Assembly: GCA_022885665.1 (NCBI GenBank)
Contig: JAGQDJ010000068.1
Coordinates: forward strand, 62,001-126,000
Origin: Triops longicaudatus
Taxonomy: Eukaryota; Arthropoda; Branchiopoda; Notostraca; Triopsidae
Direction of reading: 5' to 3'
Length of the DNA: 64,000 nt
Shown here: one piece after another, positions 49,778-59,990 of the stretch
Position numbering within the stretch: the stretch's first letter is position 1
Layout of the letters: every line of letters begins with the position of its first letter
Notes under the pieces: model-generated
The model's database searches: none
What the model was told of the DNA's origin: nothing
What the model saw: only the letters and a program-made list of their open reading frames with translations
Translations under genes and position numbers: made by a program

Positions 49778-51431
49778 TTAGAAATCATCATCCGAACCGG
49801 GATGTTTGTGCGTTGGTTTGGTTTTATTCACCATGTTTGTCATGTCATCATCGTCAGAATCATCGGTATCGTCATCGTCATCCAACAACTCGGGGTTCGT
49901 TAAACCCTCACGTTGCATTTCAGAATCGGTGTCCGTATCATCGTCCAGCTCTAACGAACCAGACATATCTTCGAGTGCTCCTACGTTCATCGTACCAAAT
50001 GCAACTCTGCCTTTAGTGGTGTTATCTACTCCATCTGAAAGATTTGTTAGAAATAACAGTAAGAAATAATAATAATAATGAACTTTTTCAATACCGTGAT
50101 TTCTACCCCTGTCAGCCTTCCCTCTGCCTTTGCGGACAGGAGGTTTCAGCTCAGGGTTCTCGGTTTCGCCATCGGAAGCTGAAAGCGCCGAGTCTAATAA
50201 AGCTAACGATTCAATTTGTTGCATGTGTTCTCTCAGCTTACGTGCAGCAGCCTGCAAATTAAGAAAGAAAGAAATGAATGTTTTACCCAGAAATCTCTGC
50301 ATATAAAACCCTTACTTCTCTCTCGTCTAACCGCTCACGTTCGCTCTTCTCCCACTCCTCCAAATGCTGTTCGAGGTACACTAAGCAGCGGAATTTCGTA
50401 ACATAGTTTTCATAAAGACTTTTCAGTTCACATTCAAGCTTTTCATACTCGTCCATAAATGCAGGGCTTCAAACAAAAGATCAAACGATATCATACACGA
50501 CACGGCCAACGTTTCGATGGTAATACGCAATAAATTTTCGCCAGTTACCGAACTTTGCGAAGCGTTTCCATACGTTTTCGACTGCGCTCTAGTTCTGCGG
50601 CTTTCTTTTCAATTTTCGTATCCAATTGTTGCTCGTTGGTGGCAATTGATCCAATTTGTTGTAAAGTTTCTTGGGTTTCTGTTTCTACTGCTCGCAGAAC
50701 TTCTTGCAACTTCATTTCTATTTCTTTCAGTTCCATCTGCCGCTCTAAGGTCGCGCTTCGTTTCTCTTTCATTTCCGGTTCTTTTCCCAGCAAATCATAA
50801 ATTAAGGCCCCTGTGTCTGTGATTTCGGAAGCAAGCTCTCGTGCTTGGTTAATATCTGTCGCCTATGGAACCACTGCTGACTATTCAGAAACTTTGAAAC
50901 AAAATTTCATTCATACCTGAATAATGTCATACGGCAAGTAAGAGTCGCTTTCCTCTTCTTGGTTCACTAGTGCGTTTCCAGCTTTAATGGCATTATAGAG
51001 AACTGTTGACATTTTAAGTAACTCTTTAACGGCGTAGCCATCTGCTCGGTACAGTTTGGTTGCGTTCAACTTGATATGCATAGCTGACCACTAAACGAAC
51101 AGCATAATAGAGTATTAACAGAAATTCCGTTCCCATGTAAAGGTAAAGCTTACCACTCCTTCAACGATTCCTCGTAAGAAACTCACTCGCTCTTTTTCGT
51201 TATTTATTTCATCCTGTAACATAGGAATAGAAGGATCTAAGCGCTTTACTAACCACTGAAGCATCTCGGCTACTAATGGGAAATTGGGTGACCGAAAGTT
51301 TTCCATGGAAACTAAGCGTGGGTAACCCAACGCTCGCATCATTTCTGTAAAATCTGTCAATAAAGGTGTTTACTAAGAATATATACTAAATACCGGAAAG
51401 GAATTATACTTCGTAGTTCTCTGAAAGACAT
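49778..51431 (-). CDS. CLUAP1: Clusterin-associated protein 1 / IFT38, intraflagellar transport subunit
   Basis: CLUAP1 (IFT38) is a core subunit of IFT-B that carries cargo along cilia. Seven exons: 51410-51431, 51154-51353, 50917-51090, 50549-50862, 50316-50466, 50095-50251 and 49778-50034, summing to 424 residues (human 413). The short first exon plus exon 2 gives MSFRELRNFTEMMRALGYPR, the family's opening block. Residues about 1-120 form the calponin-like head (FPLVAEMLQWLVKRLDP; KLYRADGYAVKELLKM). Coiled coil spans about 135-305 (IEKKAAELERSRKRMETLRK; YLEQHLEEWEKSERERLD). The C-terminal 80 residues are strongly acidic and end GSDDDF, as in vertebrates (SDNDF). Together with DNAAF5 it implies that the organism makes cilia or flagella. 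Confidence 0.97.
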
Positions 51432-51879
51432 GCTTGCCACAAAGTATCAAAGAAATTGTGAGACCCTCATCACAAAGCGTAACCATGGAAACGCATTTAC
51501 TTAACACACAGGACAACTGTATTTCGCCAACACAACCAACCATTTTCCATTACTTCTTTTGAACCATTCCACGGCTCTTTGTACGTAATATCAAGCTCTG
51601 GTCACTCCTTAACCCGTTTACGGATTTTTTACGTGAATCTCTTCTTCGTTCCGTACCAAATGCAAACGACTAAAGACCCAATTTACTCCCAGGTAACTTG
51701 GGAGCATACTTTTATTTATTATTTTTTTTAAAAAAAAAAGCTAATCCACGAACGTTCACTGGCTCATAGTGACTTCGAAGTTCGTTTGTTTCAGCGAGGA
51801 CTGGACATAGGAATCTCAAAAAGTTGTTCTCCACTGGGAGATCTCATTGTTCATGATTTCAGCGAAACATTCCCTCATA
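51432..51879. other. Gap between CLUAP1 and NAA60
   Basis: About 450 bp, no gene recognised. It must contain the CLUAP1 promoter and NAA60 3' untranslated region; AATAAA hexamers for NAA60 are listed separately. Confidence 0.6.
51711..51720 (-). terminator. Candidate poly(A) signal for NAA60
   Basis: TTTATTTATT on the plus strand gives two overlapping AATAAA hexamers on the minus strand, about 160 bp past the NAA60 stop. Confidence 0.45.
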
Positions 51880-53351
51880 TTACTCCGTGGAAACCCCGTG
51901 CGTATCGGCAGGTTCTGATAGCATAATCCAGGAACGTTTCTTACGAGGGATGGCCTCTAGTTTCGAGATGTCAGATCTCAAGAAAAACTTCTTAAACCAG
52001 TCTTGGGCTAACAATAACAACTGAGCAGGAATATGGCACACTCGACTATTGTACAGACGTTTGCACCAATGAAATACGTAATCTGGGAAAAAAAGAAACT
52101 GTCAGTTAAATGAAAAATATTTTGGGAAAATAAAAATAACGCTTACCTAAGAAACTCCAAGGCGGGTGTCCGTCATTGATGTACAAAACGTACGTAAAAC
52201 CATCTTTGCAGCGTCCATGGATCGAATAGTAATAAGGCAAAAATGCGTGCAGTCTAGCCAAACAAGAGAGAAAATTCGCAATTTGAGGACACTTAATACG
52301 TCAATTAGCGTTGTTAAATTAATGCACGGTCGTACGTACCGAAAACGATGTTTCTCGTAAAACCGTAGGGCGGCCGAATTCGTGGTTAATACATGGAGGT
52401 AAACAGCTTTGCAGTAATACTTCTCCGGCGTTGTCAAATGAGCCAAGTAGTTTTCTAATAGTAAAGATGCTACGCCATGTCTTCGGAAAGCATCACAAAC
52501 TCCCAGACTTAGAATGTAACCCACTTGGCAGTTCTGCAACAAACGAGGGTCCAATATTCCCGAATCCTACGATTAAAAATCAAGTAAATAAATTTCTAAT
52601 ACATTACTTAACACTGTACATATAAGTCTAACGATTAATGTGTTCTTATTAAGTCGTAAAACAGAAGTTCAATAACTGAGGTATTATTTAACGAAAGATC
52701 AAGTTTACCAGTACGTTTGAGAAATGGAAAATGCATGTACATACTACAGAGTTCGCATTGGTTTCAGTTTTTTTCCGCAGTAATAAAGAAATACACATAG
52801 CCTATTAAAAGAGCGAATTCCTTTACACGCAAAAAACCGTTTTTGTTTAAAGAAACTTCCTTCCAGCTCAATTGAATAATAAAATCTTGACAGTTCGAAT
52901 TTTGTTTTATTTTTACATTTTTCTTTTTTCAGAAAAAATGAATAAAAAAAATAAACATTCAATGCGAGATTTCACGGTACGCGAGAAACGGAACTCAGAG
53001 AAGACATATGCATTTGAAAAGCGCGCAAATGATCTGTCTTACTTCTTTATTAATCTGACGATAGGATTTCAGCTCCGCCACAATTAAACCAACCATCTGA
53101 CCTCCACACACTGCAGCTAAAGAATAAAATCTAGGATCCGAGGTGATATCTCGGTACCAAGCGTCAGGATACTCAATAGGAAACCATTCATTGCATAATG
53201 TTCGCACCTACGAGTCAGTTTTAATTACGTTTTCAGACTTTTATTTACGTTGTTCTTATTTTTCCTTGATCTTGTTAAAATTACAACAATTACAAACCTC
53301 GGTCAAATCTGCAGGGCATAAAAAACGCAACTGTATGTCAGCCAAGTTCAT
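51880..53351 (-). CDS. NAA60: N-alpha-acetyltransferase 60 (NatF)
   Basis: NAA60 acetylates N-termini of transmembrane proteins facing the cytosol at the Golgi. Five exons: 53298-53351, 53043-53207, 52340-52566, 52147-52253 and 51880-52082, giving 251 residues (human 242). The start MNLADIQLRFLCPADLTEV is the first in-frame ATG after an upstream stop. The GNAT fold is clear: CNEWFPIEYPDAWYRDIT, then MVGLIVAEL, the acetyl-CoA loop region GYILSLGVCDAFRRHGVASL (Q/R-x-x-G-x-G/A type), and AVYLHVLTTNSAALRFYEKH. Exon 4 reads LPYYYSIHGRCKDGFTYVLY and GHPPW, the signature that separates NAA60 from NAA50. The C-terminal exon (Trp/Leu/Lys-rich) corresponds to the membrane-binding helices. Confidence 0.96.
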
Positions 53352-53770
53352 TAAAGGCACTGAAACATCGCTGTTGGATAACTCTGAGGAACTTGCCACT
53401 TTCCCATCTTCTGAACCATACCTTAAGGATAGACCTAATTAATTTACTGCAACCATGCGCTGTAAAAGTCTGCAAGTGAGTGTCAAATCATGTTTAATGC
53501 AAAAAAGAACTTAGGAATTTCGTTTGACAAATTAAGAAGATTAATTACCATCCAAATCCAGCCATTTGCTATGAAAGCTCATTCTTCATTTCGCTCAAGT
53601 AAGCAGCAACATTTATTCACACATTTATTTACTTTTTCTTACAAAACTTTACAACCAAACAGTGCCATAAGGCGTTTTCTTACAAGTAAGGCAAAAACGA
53701 GAGGAGATGAAATTGGACCGGGTGACAACGAACAGCAGCGCCACCAATAATTCGACTCATCCGATGAATT
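53352..53770. other. Gap between NAA60 and SPC24
   Basis: About 420 bp. In-frame sequence upstream of the NAA60 ATG is open back to a stop near 53.43 kb without another ATG. Two AATAAA hexamers on the minus strand are listed separately; nothing else recognised. Confidence 0.55.
53612..53629 (-). terminator. Candidate poly(A) signals for SPC24
   Basis: Two TTTATT hexamers on the plus strand (AATAAA on the minus strand) at 53612-53617 and 53624-53629, about 150 bp past the SPC24 stop. Confidence 0.4.
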
Positions 53771-54873
53771 TTATTTTTTCTTTTTGGCGCCATTGATTTC
53801 AGCTTTCTTGCTCTGAATTGCGGGTCCACCCACTGAATTCCACGAAGAATCAGAAGATGACTCCACTAAGCTCCACAAAGAATCGGTAATGAACTGGTGG
53901 CTATGCTTAGACAGGTCAAACTGGAAATGCTTAGCATCTTTCAGGTTGGCGGAAACAACATCTGAAAAAACAAAGTCAATACAGTATAGACCAAAAAATA
54001 AATAAAAAAAATAGAAGAAAATAAATAAATGGAAATTAAAATAAACAAATAAGATGTAAAATAAATAAATAGAAAATAAGATAAAGAAAAACAAGCGATA
54101 TTCTCAATAGGTAAAGCTCACATGCGAGAAGACCTATGCACTGACAACGTTCCCTCTGAAGAGCGGAATAGTCGTATCGTATCTACGCGTTAACTGCGGA
54201 CTTCGCAAGTCCACAAAACGCTTGGCAAATTAAATACCAGCCAAAATAGACGCGAAATTCCAGTTCTCCGGGAAATATTTGTCCGTGCCTTTTTATGTGT
54301 ACGTACGGCCCTCGAGTATGTTATCCTTCACAGGTAAAAACTTCATTCCAGTCATATGCTGTAGGAATCTGAGACTGTTTTGAAGCTTCCCAACGTCCGA
54401 AGCCAATGCAGTAGTATCTTCGTATTTATTCCCTTTTTCAAGACTTTCTAAGTCTTTCTTCAGTTGAGATTGCTGACACAAGAATCTGCCCTGTTTAAAG
54501 AGCAAATTTTCGCAAAAAAAAAAAAAACATTGGATGAGAGATAAAAGCGAACGCTTAAGAAATTACCTCTTTTTCATGTTCAAGTGCAATTTCGTCTTCA
54601 ATTTGCTTCTTTTGTTGTTCAAGTTCCTTAACTACATTTAGCAAATTAGTGGTTTCTGCATTTTGCAGCTGCTCCTTTTCAAATCGTTCTGCAACGAAAA
54701 GTTGTTTGTTAGGACAGCGTAAATATAGTGAGTTAAAATATATACCACTGCTTACTTCGTAATTCATTTAATACAGGTACATTGTTTTTAAGCTTTTGCA
54801 CTTCTAACGTTAGAGATTTGATTAAATTGGCACTCTTTGCGTTAATATCCTTCTTCACTTGTTCCGAGGACAT
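53771..54873 (-). CDS. SPC24: Kinetochore protein Spc24-like (Ndc80 complex)
   Basis: Spc24 pairs with Spc25 and anchors the Ndc80 complex to the inner kinetochore. Four exons: 54756-54873, 54567-54688, 54307-54490 and 53771-53961, giving 204 residues (human 197). The start MSSEQVKKDINAKSANLIKS leads into a long Glu/Lys/Gln-rich coiled coil (about 20-135: FEKEQLQNAETTNLLNVVKE). The C-terminal globular part begins near LRFLQHMTGMKFLPV and carries the diagnostic FDLSKHSHQFITDSLWSLVE, which matches human RKFISDYLWSLVD. Unlike human Spc24, which stops within a few residues, about 30 more residues follow (Ser-rich, then Lys-rich, ending AKKKK). The identification rests mainly on that short motif, the architecture and the size; sequence elsewhere is divergent. 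Confidence 0.8.
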
Positions 54874-55404
54874 TTTCGCGTTTAAAAACTAATCACAAAC
54901 TACGCCGCGTGATAGCTTATGACATCTAGCGGACAAAATATACTTATTAAAGTTCACTGAATTCGCGTTTTGGAATTTGAACAAAGAAAGGGTCATTAAA
55001 ATTTCGAGTTTTAGTAAAGAAACAAAACTCAACCTCTAAAGAACCATTTTTGAGCCTAATTATAGCTCAAAACGATTAACGTAACGAAATAAAATTATAT
55101 GAGTACGTTGCCATCTTATGAGGATTGTGGACATACGAGTTCCCGCCTTTTTCTATACGAATATCATAGGCATCGAGCGAATTTTTTTTTCAGGCCTTAA
55201 AGAAATATGCATAAGAGTGACAAGAATACTAATAGGGATACATTAATATTTTAAAAAAACTTATACTGCTGTACGCTATAATGCTACAAATAAATGTTAA
55301 TTTTCGTGCACACAAAAAAGGGAAAAGACACGTAACAAACGACGAAGGGCTTTTGACATTTGTATATTCTAAGTACATTAAAAAATAAATAAATACAAAA
55401 CACG
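54874..55404. other. Gap between SPC24 and RNASEH2B
   Basis: About 530 bp, AT-rich, no gene recognised. Contains the SPC24 promoter and RNASEH2B 3' flank. Confidence 0.6.
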
Positions 55405-56635
55405 TTATTTCTTCCCAAAAAATGACATAATGTTCTTGGATCCTTTTGCGGCTTCTGAGCGCGCTTTTTCTTTTGCACTAATGGCTTTAGGTTTCGCTAA
55501 TGGGTTTTTGTTGTTCTGGCTGTAATCCTCCGTGGGTTCTGTTTTGGCTTTTTTGGCAGGTGGACCTGTGCTATTTGTTGCAGACAAAGGCTTGCTTTCT
55601 TTTGATAAAGTCTCAATTCCCATGTGCTGAGCGAGCTTACGTCCTAACTCGGGTGGTACGTATTCGGATACCATTTCGAATGCGAACCGAAGCACTTGCT
55701 CTGTTTAACGAATCGAGTGTCGTATTATTATGTCTATAATTTTAATTAAGTAAGTCTTTAATACCAGGATTGCTATCGGAAGATTTAACAAAAGTGGCAG
55801 CAGACGAACCGCTATTGACATTGATATTCCGGTTCTCTAACGCTTTGGCAACGTGCCGTACTTTCTTTTCCAACCATGCCAGCGTTTTATCTTCATTGTA
55901 TTTGAATACTTGTAACTCCTCAGGTCCTAATGCGAAAAAATAAAATAATTACGAAAGGGCTTCAACTAGTTCTTAACATGTTAAACCTTTCTGATCAGCA
56001 ACCGATGTAAGATTGAAATTAGCGCAAGTCATTAATCTTCTAGCGTTGGGAAACTTTTCGTCATGCAGGGTCTGGTCAATGGGACTTAATCGTTCAGCCT
56101 GGACAAAAATAACTACTCTTATCGAAAGCTCCATAAACTGAATTTATTTATTCCCTACCTTGATTAGGTATGGCAATGCTAAGAAAACTGGGTCCAAAGG
56201 CGTTAAAAAGTACAGTTTGCCTTCTGGTTCTACTGAGTCTCCAATAAACCATGATCTACAAACACACTTTATTAAAATGTATTCCGAACCAATTTAAAAA
56301 ATATACCTTTTGCCGTCCGTAAAAGTGTTCACTTCGAATGATGATTCATCGTTTTCGCTGAAAACTACCAACACCGACTGACTTGTCCGTGGGTGAGGAA
56401 GTCGTACAAACGAAAATTTTTTGTTTTCTTTATCAATGAGACTATCTGCAAAAAGAAAAGAACGATTAAATGTAGCTAAGTATTTTTCATTCAAACATTT
56501 ACTAGGAACCATGCTGACTATCTTTTTAGGATGTGTTCCTAGGCTTGTTGCTTTCACTCCATTTTTCGGATTTTTGGTACTCTCTGAAGTACTGGCGTCA
56601 TCATTATTCGATTTCGATCTTGTTATGCGAGGCAT
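55405..56635 (-). CDS. RNASEH2B: Ribonuclease H2 subunit B
   Basis: RNASEH2B is a non-catalytic subunit of the nuclear enzyme that removes ribonucleotides from DNA and RNA-DNA hybrids. Six exons: 56503-56635, 56307-56445, 56159-56255, 55987-56098, 55765-55926 and 55405-55700, giving 312 residues, as in human. After a Ser/Lys-rich start (MPRITRSKSNNDD) comes the triple-barrel half: KKFSFVRLPHPRT, SWFIGDSVEPEGKLYFLTPL and DPVFLALPYLIKAERLSPID. The wHTH-containing second half has YNEDKTLAWLEKKV and FEMVSEYVPPELGRKLAQHM. The C-terminus ends SKNIMSFFGKK, a PCNA-binding (PIP-like) motif. Introns are only 51-64 nt. The first intron (57 nt) is in frame and stop-free, so retention would add 19 residues; it was removed because the joined VSMVPNSLIDKENKK better matches the family. 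Confidence 0.93.
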
Positions 56636-57808
56636 ATTTAGTACAATACTATACTTGATGTAAGTTCAAAACAAAGAATTAAATGGCTATTCTCATTTGG
56701 CGGGACTACTCTGATCGGCGATACCATTAGAGTACGATACGATATTAATGGATGCTCCGCAGATTTTCTCTTCTGTGGCTCCCCCGGAGCATACGTTTTT
56801 ACTCGTAGTAGCGTCAGTATAGTTATTTTGTATGCTGAGGCTACTCCGAGCTCCGCAAATTTAACCTATGGATAGGCCTGCAGTGAAAAATGACGAAGTA
56901 CTGAGGCGTAAGGAAATATTAATTTCAAGGTTATTGATGTCAAGGTATACCAAGAAAATCTACCCGGAAATGAAATATTGTGGTTAGGGATTGCATTAAA
57001 TTCTACTACTCCATATGGTCCGTGAAACTTCACAGGCCTTCCAGATTTCCTGCCTCGCTGATTTTCAATGTTACATGTCACTTTTACCTCACTGGTATTA
57101 GTAATTAGCGGGTATGACGTAAATAAGATACATTGCTAGACGGTCAGTAAATATCACCTATGCGTTTCTTTACTAGACTTAACCTTAATTCACTATCAAA
57201 TCACTATCAACTGCTTGAAAATTGTTCAACGACTGCGATCATATGACCTCGGGGACAATAAAATGTGTTGGTTACCAACATAGTAAAATCACCCAAGTTT
57301 TCGCTGTCGTGTCTTATCGTCACAGTCTTGTGTGTCTTGAACTTCACCTTCGCAACAAATACTAACTAGATATACGCATAATTGTAGCGAGATATGCAAA
57401 GAACCGAAGCGTTAAAAATTCGCTTGTCCCTATCTGGATAAACCAATAGTACGAAGGAAAGAAAACATGAGTTATAACAAAGATTCTTTAATACAAATGT
57501 TGTACCAACGTTTTTTTTTCGGTCACATTTCGTTTCACAGAGCGCCATTTTGTTTCACTAAATTTGTCACAATTTGTGTCGCGCTAGGATGTGCCTGATA
57601 CAAAAATACCCGCTTTACAATTCCACGAGTCTAAAATATCGCATATAACTTTTTACATACACGTGGCACCACAATACAAAAAATGCAGTATGACTATAAT
57701 ACATAACTTAAACCCCCCCGAGCGGAAAATATACAGATTTTGTGTGATTAATTAGGATTCAAGTCTTCATGAAAAGCTGGCATTCTTCTGTTTAACTTCA
57801 GAGCAAGT
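56636..57808. other. Gap between RNASEH2B and LDAF1
   Basis: About 1.17 kb. No coding frame of note. Contains the LDAF1 3' flank and RNASEH2B promoter; a C-run (CCCCCCC) lies near 57.71 kb. Confidence 0.6.
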
Positions 57809-59990
57809 TTAAGCCCGCGGCCGTGACGACGAACTTTCTGTAATAATATGGGTTGTGAGTCCGTTTTCAGATAAAGTTCTTATCCGCACATTAGCCATGT
57901 TATTATCCCCAATGCCGATTTCCCCATTACGAAGGAACTGAGGAAGAACTACCGAATCGGTAGCTTCTGCCGAACCACCCGGCAGTAACGGCGCTGCTCC
58001 GCGTGGTCCGCTCGTTTCTGGTAAACGCAAAGTCCGCTTCAGCGACGAGCTCGCACTGCTCATCATATCCAAGCAGAAAGACGCGCTCAAATACGCTACG
58101 CCCAGAAATGCCGCCACGGGAAGTGCCACGCAAGCAGCCAACACCAAAACACCACCCAACAACACCGTCCCAATCGTTAATAAAGTGCCTAGAAAGATTT
58201 TTTAAAAAAAACGTAATTAATCACTACCATTTTTAAATATTCAAACTATCTTCCAAATATAACTCCACGCTCAATTGTAATAGTACTGGTCATGTTTTCA
58301 CATATTTTAACCGGCTAGTTCTAACTGCCATACATCATTTAACGAACACTTCACTGATGTTTCGTTATAAAAAAAAATCAGAAATCTCGAAAAAAATAAA
58401 CATTAAATTAAGACGGTAAAAATAAAAAAAAAACGTAAAAATAGAACGTTCATAATAAGTGGATAAAGTTTATGGAATGAGCCATTGCTATCGGAAAGCT
58501 TTCAAGGAAGTCCGTTGAGCTAAAATAAATTTCCCCAAACCGGTCCACAAGCAATCCTTGTTGTTTTCCATGTTTTGGTCACGTGATCCTTGCTTGTAAC
58601 CACGTGTTGAAGCCTACCGGTACCCCACTCTTGTCGTGTCCCCTTGCCCGATTCCACGAATCTGGGAAGTCAAGCGTCAAGTATTGTTTGAAAGCTTTCT
58701 TTCCAAATCGGACCGAAAAAAATGATGACAATTTACTCGCAAAAGGGATGAGCACTAGACCCATGGTAAATTTGAGTAATCTGACACATAAATCGATCAA
58801 TTCCTCCATGTCTCTCCCGTTTTGCACCACCCAGAGGTACCACCGGACTTGCCACAAGGGTGATAACTGAAACGTGGACAGAAAATCGGACTAGTGGCTT
58901 GGCTTCAGAAGCAGTCGCAACTACGCTTTCACAACGTTCTAACCCGTTTCGCCAATAACGGCCGATTCCGTTTAAAAACCTCCCCGCTAGTCTCGTAGAA
59001 CTCCCCAAACCAAACAAGGCCTCTTTGCCCTAGAAACCCTTCACCCTTGAACCCCACCCCCCTTCCTCCTCCTAACCCTTTACCTGATTGCTTCTCTCTA
59101 TTTCGACCCAGGTCGTAGTTCAGTAAGTCTCATTCATGTGCCACTATGTCTTCCAGAGTCTTCCCTGCCTTGAGCACACAGGTCATATGCAGTAATAATC
59201 GCTCGTTTTACCTTCGAAAAAGATAAAGCCCAAGAAAGTGACCGACAGAGTGGCAGTGGCTACAGTCAGTAAGGTCATGACAGGTACTATGCTGACAACC
59301 CCTAAAATGGCGCCCAAAAGGAACAAGAGAGGTCGTTCGGCGGCCAAAGTTCGAACTTGCGACGTCAGCTGCCGCGTGTTGATCCAACCGCCAAGTTGCT
59401 GCACATAGGTATTCATTTTATCGCCTATGAAAAAAAGATTAGAATTTCAGAGAGCAAAATTCGTAAAAAGTTAGGTTTCAAAGTACAAGTACTTGGGTTC
59501 AAAACTACGTACCTATTTGGGAGCAGCGTTCTACTAATTGGTTCTGAAGTACGACTGTTTCTAACCCCAAATCGCTCACGCTGTGACTGGCGATATCTGT
59601 AAAAGAAATAAAAAAGGAAATTATAAGCGTTACAATTCATGTGTCATCAAATCAGCGGTATCGTTATCAGTGGGAAAGGGGTTGATACCCTAAGAAGTAT
59701 TTGATCTAGTTTCGCTATCAAAGTACTCGAAAGATTACGATATTCTTACACGTGTTCGGTGATGCTTTAGAACGAACGGTCCGGTACGCATAATAAGCCG
59801 GTTTGTGTTTGAGTGATTTAGCGGGCGTTTTTTCGAGCCATCGTCGAACATGGACCGAGAACGCAATGCTGAGTGACACACATATTATCCACAGACAACA
59901 GAAGGTTACGGTGAGCATGGAGGGACTGATGCTTTTGCACGTGGCCTTCGCAAACACACAGAAACTTGGCTTATTTCGCAACTGGGACAT
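57809..59990 (-). CDS. LDAF1: Lipid droplet assembly factor 1 / promethin family
   Basis: LDAF1 is an ER membrane protein that partners seipin at sites of lipid droplet birth. Three exons are well supported: 59513-59596, 59212-59424 and 57809-58188. They encode an amphipathic start (LQNQLVERCSQIGDKMNTYV), then hydrophobic hairpins (PLLFLLGAILGVVSIVPVMT; LLGGVLVLAACVALPVAAFL), as in human LDAF1, followed by a polar tail ending SSSRPRA. An upstream exon ending at 59750 has a strong GTAAGA donor and a matching phase; it offers ATGs at 59990 and 59918 and adds a hydrophobic stretch (LTVTFCCLWIICVSLSIAF) not known in the family. If that exon is wrong, the ATG at 59416 remains but would discard the conserved first helix. 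The core call is good; the N-terminus is uncertain. Confidence 0.75.
58189..59211 (-). other. LDAF1 last intron (1.02 kb)
   Basis: Between a GTAAAA donor and an acceptor ending TCTAG. No recognised exon; a C-rich pyrimidine tract lies near 59.05 kb. Confidence 0.65.

Noticed and set aside
49806..50069. Ser-rich plus-strand frame
   Set aside because: Antisense of the Asp-rich CLUAP1 tail.
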